This document shows, piece after piece, positions 55,273 through 64,000 of a DNA stretch of 64,000 bases. The notes under the pieces were generated by a model. That model made no database searches. It saw nothing but the letters and a program-made list of their open reading frames with translations, and was not told where the DNA came from. Source of the stretch: Pseudorasbora parva. Its lineage: Eukaryota > Chordata > Actinopteri > Cypriniformes > Gobionidae. The DNA is taken from the NCBI RefSeq assembly GCF_024679245.1, contig NC_090173.1, positions 27,554,160 through 27,618,159 on the forward strand, given 5' to 3'. Position 1 is the stretch's first letter; each line of letters begins with the position of its first letter. The translations under genes were made by a program, and so were the position numbers.

Positions 55273-55343
<71 letters not shown>
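55273..55343. repeat. (TA)n microsatellite, right of Tc1 E
   Basis: Continuation of the TA repeat found left of the element. Confidence 0.97.
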
Positions 55344-55349
<6 letters not shown>

Positions 55350-56624
55350 ATTCTGATGTTTTACCCATGTCCCAAAATGTAGCCTATAGTTAAAAATATG
55401 AATAATTCTCTTTAAAACCATGATTAACTAAACAAAGATTTAAATACAATGTATATACCCCCCCCCCCCCCCCACACACACACACATAATTTGTGCCCCC
55501 CTCATCACCAAAAAGGTTAGTGTACTTGCTTATCAAGGAGACGACACTGAAGAACATGCTTATGATAACATCAAAGTAAAATACTCAATTACTCACAACT
55601 TTTTTATATTGCATTTCACATACTTTTGTCAAAATATGAAAAAGTGTGAAAATGTCATTTTAAGTGTTTATAAGATATATACAATGCTATCTATAATATT
55701 ATCCATTGCATAAATAGATTTTTTCTTAAATGTTAAAAATGTAATTTCCACCACTGTCAATCCCTATTCTAACCCCTCAATAAATCAGGTCCTCCCTCGA
55801 AATTGGGTTTCTTTTATGACCATAAGCTTTCCCATTAGCTCATATGTCTTTGAATAGGTACTCTTTTTAGCACCTGATTACAATTCCTACAAAATCACAT
55901 TATAAATGCTATTTGAACTACATTATAATTGCCATTAATGTATGTATTAGTTAGCTTATGTAAAACAGACACCTTAATTAGCCTGATAGCTTAATGCATG
56001 AATCTTCACTTGTCCTACATGTATTCAGAATAATCTTTAATGTAATTACATGTTAAATTAAGTGTTAAATGTCCAAATATTTCAGTTGTAAATAGAATAT
56101 AATTATGTTCAATTTTTCACTTAATAGGCTGTTATTATTATCATTATTAACAGTTTATCAAGAGAAAGAAATTTTCAATTTGTTTTTATTATGCACTATA
56201 TAGTAACCTATACATATTTTAAATTAATTTCACTCATATTTACTTAGTATAATCATGAATATCATATGGGGGTATATCATACATCAGGTCTTCAGTGGCC
56301 CGCGACGTCATTTAGTAACCTCCTCCTAATTTTTTTAAGTTAAACTTCAACCTTCGTATTCCTCAATCAGAAACACTTTAGAATAATGGTCAATAGTTAA
56401 CATGACCTAATAATGAACCGCACTTATAAATCATTTAATTTAATCTTTGTTCATGGTCATTTCAACATTTACTAATACATCATTAAAATCTTGTTAACAT
56501 TAGTTAATGCACTGTGAAGTAACATGAAAAAAACATGAACAGCTGTTTTTTTTATCAACTAACATTAACAAAGATTAACAAATACAGTAACAAATTAACT
56601 GCTCATGGTTAGTTCATGTTAGTT
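55344..56624. other. AT-rich DNA with a poly-C/CA tract
   Basis: A C run followed by CA repeats lies at 55450-55486. The rest is AT-rich with no gene or terminal repeat recognised. Confidence 0.5.
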
Positions 56625-56629
56625 AATAC

Positions 56630-57002
56630 TGTCACAACTGCACTGCCATCACCCTCTGACACAGACACTCTGGCCACTCCCACTCATCCCAAATCACCCG
56701 TATTCCAAACACCTGTGCACCATTCACCAGATCCCTTCACTCGGGGGTCTGGATTAGCACCGATCAACACTACGACTACCCGTTCCTACCTGAAGCCTGT
56801 TTATCCTCCTTCGTCCTCATCGTCTTCCTCGTCATCCCTGAGGTCATCATCCTCATCTATTGTCATCACAAAGGAAAGCCTATCGTCATTGTGTCTCACT
56901 CTACGCGTCAAGACTCACCTTAAGTATTCCCTGTGTTCGTTACCTCTGTTTAATAAACACCTCACTTGCACTAACCATCTGTGTCCTCGTCTGTGTCTGA
57001 CA
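56630..57002 (+). repeat. 5' LTR (gag-only element)
   Basis: 373 bp, with AATAAA at 56952-56957. No TATA-like motif is visible 25-35 nt before the predicted start segment at 56747. Confidence 0.92.
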
Positions 57003-57015
57003 GAAGACCAGACAT
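57003..57015 (+). promoter_or_regulatory. Predicted self-primer binding site (gag-only element)
   Basis: GAAGACCAGAC follows the 5' LTR at once. Its AGACCAGAC (57005-57013) is the reverse complement of GTCTGGTCT in the 3' LTR (58727-58735). The 5' LTR copy reads GTCTGGATT (7 of 9). As in the 32272-35515 element, the site begins GAAG and not with a tRNA-type TGG. Confidence 0.45.
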
Positions 57016-57016
57016 T

Positions 57017-57484
57017 ATGCAGAGCTCTCCGGACACAGGTGGGGACCGCACCGCTGACCACTTCCCCACTCTGGTTCACGCAGTACGGTCCTCACTGAGT
57101 CACGACACCGCCAACTCTACCCCAGCAGCTAGCCCACCATCACCTGCATCTATGTCACCCGTCATTTCCCCAGCTGCCTGGTGTAGTCCCGTGGCCCGAC
57201 CAGCGACATACAGTGGACGGGCAGAGGATTGCAGCGGGTTTATGCTCCAATGCTCTCTATACATAGAAGCGAATTCCCACCGATTCCGTCACGAGAGAGG
57301 CCGGGTGGCGTTCATCATCTCTCTTCTCTCAGGCCAAGCACTTCTATGGGCACAATCACTGTGGGAGTCTGATGCCGCGTCACCAGCTCGGCCTCTGCCT
57401 TCTGTACTCATCTTCGAGAAGTCTTCGGTCTACAAGCCGCCGTTAACCCTCTGCCCGTCCCACCACCTGTCACCCCGGAGATGA
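57017..57484 (+). pseudogene. Truncated Gypsy gag (sushi/RTL type)
   Basis: The frame starts at the ATG 15 bp after the LTR and codes for the start of a capsid protein. MQSSPDTGGDRTADHFPTLV is followed by a proline/serine-rich segment and then RPATYSGRAEDCSGFMLQCS, with HRFRHERGRVAFIISLLSGQ and ALLWAQSLWES behind it. These are the gag core features of Tf1/sushi elements and of the mammalian RTL/PEG10 genes derived from them. The frame stops after 155 residues, before any nucleocapsid zinc knuckle. The sequence beyond 57484 does not resume gag-pol. It could still make a short capsid-like protein, but a dead remnant is more likely. Confidence 0.7.
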
Positions 57485-58596
57485 CTTAGCCTTAGCCCCC
57501 TGCAGACGTAGAGCTTCCGCCCGCCACTGACACGGAGCCTGTGACGACAGCACCCACTGCAGCCCCAGAGCCGAAGGTCCCAAGTGAGTCTGTCCAGGGG
57601 TGTGAGCCGGCAACAGCCATCCCAGAGGGAATTTGGGTGGAGCTTGACACAGAGGAAGGATGGCTCATTGACTGGGACACGGAAATACTGCCTCCCACCC
57701 TGACCCACCCTGATCTATATTAGATATCTTCGGTGACCTTTTCTCCTTCGGTGTCCATTGAAACCGCCAGTCCTCCAGCCCTGTTTCAGCTGTTGTCATG
57801 TTGTCCTTCATCTTCCCCTGGGTCTCCTGTCAGCATGGTCCAACACACGTCAGCCTTATCCAGTCAAGAGGATCCATGGGCGCTGCCTCCGGCCTCGGAT
57901 CCTCTCACGTCACCTTGGCACGGATACCTGCGAGCTACACCGTGGCTCCTCCCACCCTCCCACCCTCAGAACCACCAGAATGCCTCACCCCTGTGGCTTC
58001 ATCGGGTTCCCTCATCCCTCCAGCTCCTCCTCGGACAGTCGGCACCTCACTTCCACCTCGGACCTGCGATCCTCCCGCTTGCGCTATGGATCTCCACCCT
58101 TAGGGCTGCAGTGGGCCCCTCCTCCCCCTCGGACTCGCTGGGGTCTTCGCTCACGCCGGTTCTGCCTGGGACCTCGGCAGTTCTGGTGTCCCCTCGAGGG
58201 CTCGTCACCATGACTCCGCCCAGGTCTCCAGTGCCAGCGGCGCCGCTCAGGTCCATCAGTTCTTCGTCTGCGCCTGAAGATCCCCCTACACTGGTGTCGT
58301 CTTCGTCGGTCGGGCCACAGAGGTTGTCAACCACGCCCACTCCATGGCTCCTCTCTCCGTCGACACCACCATAGGCTCTCGGGGTCTGTTTCATCTGGTC
58401 ACTCCTCTCGTCCGCCCTTCAAAGAACACTTCCTCCATGGAAGCCCTGCCCACCTGCCTGTCCGTCTACCAGTCCACCTACCTTCTGCCTGCTCATCCTC
58501 TTCAACGCTTCTCCTTCTCCTCGTCCACCTCCAAAACCTCCACCCGTCCTCCCTCATCTCCTCTGGATCACCTTACGGCGCGAGAACACACCTACT
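57485..58596 (+). other. Internal region with proline/serine-rich frames
   Basis: A 60-codon frame at 57541-57723 reads IPEGIWVELDTEEGWLIDWD, and one of 213 codons at 57733-58374 is rich in S, P and L. No enzyme motif is seen. Composition is C-rich on the plus strand, unlike the flanking AT-rich DNA. Whether any of it is translated is unclear. Confidence 0.4.
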
Positions 58597-58610
58597 GGGA
58601 GGGGGCGTAC
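58597..58610 (+). promoter_or_regulatory. Polypurine tract (gag-only element)
   Basis: GGGAGGGGGCGTAC directly precedes the 3' LTR start TGTCACAAC. The minisatellite element has a comparable GGAGGGGGTAA. Confidence 0.75.
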
Positions 58611-58987
58611 TGTCACAACTGCACTGCCATCACCCTCTGACACAGACACTCTGGCCACTCCCACTCATCCCAAATCACACGTATTCCAAACACCTGTGCA
58701 CCATCACCAGATCCCTTCACTCGGGGGTCTGGTCTAGCACCGATCAACACTACGACTACCCGTTCCTACCTGAAGCCTGTTTATCCTCCTTTATCGTCAT
58801 CCTCATCGTCTTCCTCGTCCTCGTCATGCCTGCGGTCATCATCCTCATCTTTTGTCATCACAAAGGAAAGTCTATCGTCATTGTGTCTCACTCTACGTGT
58901 TACCTTAAGTATTCCCTGTGTCCGTTACCTCTGTTTAATAAACACCTCATTTGCACTAACCATCTGTGTCCTCGTCTGTGTCTGACA
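58611..58987 (+). repeat. 3' LTR (gag-only element)
   Basis: 377 bp, similar to 56630-57002 with scattered substitutions and small indels (for example CACACG against CACCCG, and extra CCTCGT units). Confidence 0.92.
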
Positions 58988-58992
58988 AATAC

Positions 58993-59355
58993 ATTAACTA
59001 ATGTTAACTAATGCCCATTATTTTAAAGTGTTACCCCTCAATCAACTCATTATAAACATTATAAAATATTCATTATAAAATAATAAAGGAATGGCTGTTT
59101 TCCCCATTAATTTTTTGTAAAAATTGTAAAAAGTCACTAAGGACCTAAGGTGTTTAACAATGTAAGTATATTATTTCTGCACAAATAATAATTGAATTTG
59201 AATCTTTGACTGAATAAGTCCAATTCACCTTTATTCCACAAAGGTGGCAATGTCTGATACACCATGATGATTCACCCATAGTTACCACAGACATAAAACA
59301 AAAGTATAGGAAGTATCGTCAGCAAAACATAAATTATCTAAGCGATTTACTTCAG
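58993..59355. other. AT-rich DNA, nothing recognised
   Basis: No element boundary was found between the LTR element and the candidate exon. Confidence 0.45.
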
Positions 59356-59561
59356 AGCAAGTACTGAACGCATGCAAATATTATCACTGTCACTTGATGG
59401 TGGATCTGGTAAAGAAGCTGTCAGCAATCAAAATATTGGTTTTAAAGATGTTGAAAATTATAGTTTGGAGATTGAGATGGCGAATATAAGCCAGATGCTG
59501 AATGTGCTGGCAAAAAAATATAAAACATCTGCTCAAACTGAACCCTTCCAAGCTCCAGAAG
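59356..59561 (+). CDS. Candidate host-gene exon (unidentified)
   Basis: A frame of 68 codons is open between a splice-acceptor-like GATTTACTTCAG (ending 59355) and a strong donor-like AAG|GTAAGAAA (59562). The peptide begins ASTERMQILSLSLDGGSG and continues through NIGFKDVENYSLEIEMANIS, QMLNVLAKKYKTSAQTEPFQ and APE. It is not repetitive, has balanced composition and contains none of the stops common in this AT-rich area. Internal phase would be 1 nt before and 1 nt after whole codons. I do not recognise the protein. It could be an internal exon of a large host gene whose introns hold the surrounding repeats, or a chance frame. Confidence 0.35.
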
Positions 59562-59784
59562 GTAAGAAAATGTTATTTATAATATTTATTTTATTCTTCT
59601 GTAATTTTTACTCTAATATCAGGAGAGTTTTAATATTATCATGACAGACAGAGATCCATCCATGTTAGAAATAGGTTTGGATCAGTAAAGACTTGAAAAT
59701 GTAATAATAATTGGCAAAAAGAGTTAACTAATAGGGTTGACAGAGACTTGATATCGAGGGAGGAACCAATTTGTCATGGCACCT

Positions 59785-59880
59785 GTTCTACTTGCACCGC
59801 TCCGAGCAGGATTTGAACCAGCATTTCCGGCATTAAATGCTAGTGCACCTCTTGAGGCCAGGGGATTTACTCTGTTATAC
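59785..59880 (-). repeat. tRNA-like SINE fragment
   Basis: On the minus strand GGTTCAAATCCTGC is B-box-like. CGGCATTAAATGCTAGTGCA and CCTCTTGAGGCCAGGGGATT match the middle part of the 12950-13270 repeat. Confidence 0.5.
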
Positions 59881-60323
59881 TAGCACAGACATGCTATTAA
59901 ATTCCAGATATTCAGAAGCAAAGAATTTGCTGTCATTTTCTAGAGAGCCCCAGAGCCTTTAGATGTTCGAGTAGCGTACATTTACCTGACTCACAGTAGA
60001 CATGGCATCTTTAACACTTCTTTTCAACACTTCCAAACCTAATGAGACAAACAGTGAGAGCTCAAAAGCATCTCAATGAGATTTTAATTGAGCGCATGAA
60101 GAATGAAAAGCCCCAGAAATTACATTTCATTTTATCAGTGATTTAAAAAATATGAATTATCTCTATTGAACAAGAGCTTTCACACAGGGGAACTTGCTGA
60201 GGCGTGAGAGTTTTGCAAGAGTACAAAACAGAGCTCATAAGGGACGAATGGTTTCAGGCTATCAATATAATGAATTTAGGGACTTTACCACATCCTTCTA
60301 ATGTATTTAAAGAAATCTTGGTC
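59881..60323. other. Non-coding DNA, nothing recognised
   Basis: No gene or repeat boundary was seen. Confidence 0.45.
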
Positions 60324-61414
60324 GAAGATGACATCCCATTCTTAATTTATAGGGTTTAATATGGAGTTGGTCCACCCTTTGCAGCTATAACCGCTTCAAC
60401 AAGATGTCCACAAGGTTTAGGTGTGTGTATGGGAGTTTTTAGCCATTCTTCTAGAAGCACATTTGTGAAGACAGACGCTGATGTTGGACGACAAGGCCTG
60501 GCTCACAGCCTCTGCTCTAATTAATCTCAAAGGTGTACTGTTGGGTTGTGAAGAGCCAGACAAGTTCCTCCACACCAAACTAGCACATCCATGTCTTTAT
60601 GGACCTTGCTTTGTGCACTGGTGAGCAGTCATGTTGGAGCAAGAAGGGCCATCCCCAAACTGCGGCCACAGAGTTGGCAGCATTGTCCAAAATGTCTTGG
60701 TATGCTGAAGCATTGAGAGTTCCTTTCACTGGAACTAAAACCCATAACCCCCCCTCCACCAAACTTAACACTTGTCACAATGCAGTCAGGAAAGTATTGT
60801 TCTCCAGGCAACCACCAAACCCAGACTTGTCCATTGGATTGCCAGACAGAGAAGAGTGATTCATCACTCCAGAGAACACTGCTCTAGAGTCCAGTGGTGG
60901 TGCTTTACCCCACTGTATTCAAGGCAAGTAAGGCTTGGATGAAGCTGCTCGGTCATGAAGCTCTCTATGCACTGTTCTTGAGCTAATCTGACGGCCACAC
61001 CAAGTTTGAAGGTCTGTAGCTATTGACTTTGAAGAAAGTTGGGGACTTCTGCATACTGTGCACATCAGCATGTGCTGACCTCGCTTTGTGATTTTATGTG
61101 GTCTACCACTTCATGGCCGAGTTGCTGTTGTTCCCAGTCGCTTCCATTTTATTATAATACCACTAAGAGTTGACTGTGGAATATTCGGCAGTGAGGACAT
61201 TTCAAGAATGGATTTGGCAACCTACCATCACTGTACCACAATTGAGTTTGCTGAGCTCTTGAGAGCGACCCATGAGCTACCATTTTTTTCAGAAATGTTT
61301 GTAGAAGCATCTGCATGGCTAGGTGCTTGATTTTATACAGATGCGGCCATGGAAGTGATTGGAACACCTGAATTCAATCAGAGGAGGGGTGTCCTAATAC
61401 TTTTAGCAATATCG
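60324..61414 (-). mobile_element. Tc1-like transposon copy B3, degenerate
   Basis: The minus strand holds a broken transposase gene. The C-terminal part near 60560-60620 includes HDCSPVHKARSIKTWM (second acidic region), and earlier parts lie at 60640-61330. The right end TCCTAATACTTTTAGCAATA resembles the family B terminus and runs into a GT microsatellite. The outer left repeat is missing. Frames are short and contain stops. Confidence 0.85.
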
Positions 61415-61415
61415 C

Positions 61416-61515
<100 letters not shown>

Positions 61516-61677
61516 CCCGTTTATATGCGATGCAATATCCTACAACACAGCCAATTTTACTCATCTCTCGCTTAGTAACTTTCACATCTTAGGGTTCAGA
61601 ATTATACATTCAAGTCAGACCACATCAGAAGTCGTTGGGTTGTAGTCTCTATGTAAATTCAATGCACATTAAAAGAT

Positions 61678-62864
<1,187 letters not shown>

Positions 62865-63245
62865 ACGGTAAGATTTTTAAATGTTTTTAAAGAAGTCTCT
62901 TCTGCTCACCAATGCTGCATTTATGTTATTAGAAATACAAAAAAGCTGTAATATTGTGAAATATTTTAAAAATATAAAATAACTGTTTTCTATTTGAATA
63001 TATTTTAAAATGTAATTTATTGCGGCAAAGCTGAATTTTGAGCATCATTACTCCAGTCTTTAGTGTCACATGATCCTTCAGAAATCATTCTAATATAATG
63101 ATGTACTGACCAAGAAACATTTATGATTATTATCAAAGTTGAAACAGTTGTGTACATTTTATTTTATTTAATTTTTTATTATAAAAAAGAACAGTATTTA
63201 TCTGAAATAAAAAGCTTTTGTAACATTGTACCATTTAAATATGTT
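62865..63245 (+). repeat. Dispersed repeat (same family as 18246-18410), long copy
   Basis: CAAAGCTGAATTTTGAGCAT, CATTACTCCAGTCTTTAGTG, TCACATGATCCTTCAGAAAT and GAAACATTTATGATTATTAT follow the order of a very common cyprinid repeat. Its 5' start matches the 18246 copy. Confidence 0.72.
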
Positions 63246-63336
63246 GGGTCGGTAAGAATATATATTATCAGTTTAAACTAAAGGTTGGGCTCGATATAGT
63301 GGTCCTTACAATTTAACAAAGATTCAGGGATCCATG

Positions 63337-63823
63337 TAGCCTGACAAGCCAGACCCACATCAAGATGTTTGGTCTGGAAACTCACCATTGGCAGGGCTCA
63401 ATCCGAGGGGCGGGATAGACAGTTAGCTTTCAAACTCCCTCTGCACGCGATAGGATAGCGCTACACCAACCAGAGCAACGAAGGTTAAACAGAGCTTGTT
63501 GATAGATTAAACATTCGCCGTATGCGGTCGGCAAAACTCAGAACCCATCTTCCCTTTTTAAGAATGACTTCAGTGCCGTTCTTTTCTCAGAGAAAAGCTT
63601 AACTCCAAGATTTTCAGAGTCGCGGTCAAAGCTGATTCGAAAGACCGCCGCCGTTCGCCAGTTTCTGTGTTTACTAGAAGCACGCAAACGCAACTCAGCC
63701 ATCGTCATTATGGCCCCGCCCACTGACTCTACACACGATGTGATTGGCCTGACCAGAGTTTGGCTTTTACAGCTCAGAAGGGTATTGAGAGTTGCTAGAC
63801 GACACTCTTGCTAGACGAGCCTG
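63337..63823 (+). repeat. Dispersed repeat family R, longest copy R3
   Basis: It starts TAGCCTGACAAGCCAGACCC and ends near GAGAGTTGCTAGACGAC. It holds CGGATAGGATAGCG-type wording shared with R2 and a minus-strand frame (61 codons) that R2 shares only in part. The start is fixed by four copies; the right end is set by the limit of similarity to R2. It is probably a non-autonomous DNA element. Confidence 0.75.
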
Positions 63824-64000
63824 ATTTCGACATGATTATTTATCATTTAATTTATAATTTATCATTTATCATGATTATAATTGATCAGCCATCACATTTT
63901 TCGAGTGAATCCCTCTTGCATGTGCCGATGGGTCAGTGTATTAAAGCATGTATGTGGCCGCTTGTCACGAATGGAAAACAAACGTTTTATTCAAATTCTG
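63824..64000. other. AT-rich end of window
   Basis: ATCATTTATCATGATTATAA and similar repeated ATTTATC words occur; nothing else is seen. Confidence 0.4.

Larger units (their letters stand above)
56630..58987 (+). mobile_element. Non-autonomous LTR element with gag remnant only
   Basis: LTRs at 56630-57002 and 58611-58987 share TGTCACAACTGCACTGCCAT at the start and GTGTCTGACA at the end. The target duplication AATAC is perfect (56625-56629 and 58988-58992). A purine tract precedes the 3' LTR. The interior (57003-58610) has a gag piece and proline/serine-rich frames but no protease, RT or integrase. The LTRs differ at several sites, so the insertion is older than the one at 32272-35515. Confidence 0.92.

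Noticed and set aside
63538..63723. 61-codon minus-strand frame in repeat R3
   Set aside because: It lies inside a multi-copy repeat and the other copies disrupt it.

Overview
The window is animal nuclear DNA. It is almost certainly from a teleost fish and most likely a cyprinid. The evidence is the mix of mobile elements: several Tc1 families with TA target duplications, an RTE/Rex3-type LINE, Tf1/sushi-like LTR elements, PIF/Harbinger-like and TTAA-flanked DNA elements, tRNA-related SINE pieces, and long dinucleotide and tetranucleotide microsatellites. I see no operon structure and no confident host gene. One 206-bp stretch (59356-59561) looks like a possible single host exon. Names of repeat families rest on recall, because no database search was possible; boundaries, target duplications and motifs were read from the bases.

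Layout. 1-5726: 3' part of a Ty3/Gypsy element with an unbroken gag-pol frame that is still open at the window edge, followed by its 3' LTR. 6183-9382: a LINE tail between two CT tracts, then two Tc1 copies, one split by a Harbinger-like MITE. 9383-20632: mostly anonymous AT-rich DNA with a 248-bp palindromic MITE, a SINE-bearing repeat, a 2.4-kb TA-flanked element and two nested TTAA-flanked elements. 20633-26360: a Tc1 copy split by a solo LTR, a 5'-truncated frameshifted RTE LINE, and further Tc1 copies. 26440-37640: remains of two minus-strand Gypsy elements. The first is split by a 1.25-kb Harbinger-like element. The second has its gag-protease at 36511-37640 and its RNase H-integrase at 30090-30905, with a young LTR element and other repeats between. 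39095-50991: more Tc1 copies, a 344-bp perfect-arm palindrome, microsatellites and anonymous DNA. 50992-55343: Tc1 copies and TA microsatellites, including a structurally complete Tc1 element with an open 331-aa transposase. 56630-58987: a second non-autonomous LTR element, carrying only a gag piece. 59356-64000: the candidate exon, a Tc1 copy, microsatellites and dispersed repeats.

The most notable object is the minus-strand LTR element at 32272-35515. Its two 368-bp LTRs show no difference by eye and it has a perfect 5-bp target duplication. Its interior carries no recognisable gag or pol. It is built from three minisatellites with 24, 27 and 30-bp units, all read through by one long frame. 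An 11-nt stretch next to the 5' LTR is the exact reverse complement of an LTR segment lying 28 nt downstream of a TATA motif. This is what Tf1/sushi-type self-priming predicts. The 56630-58987 element shows a weaker 9-nt version of the same arrangement.
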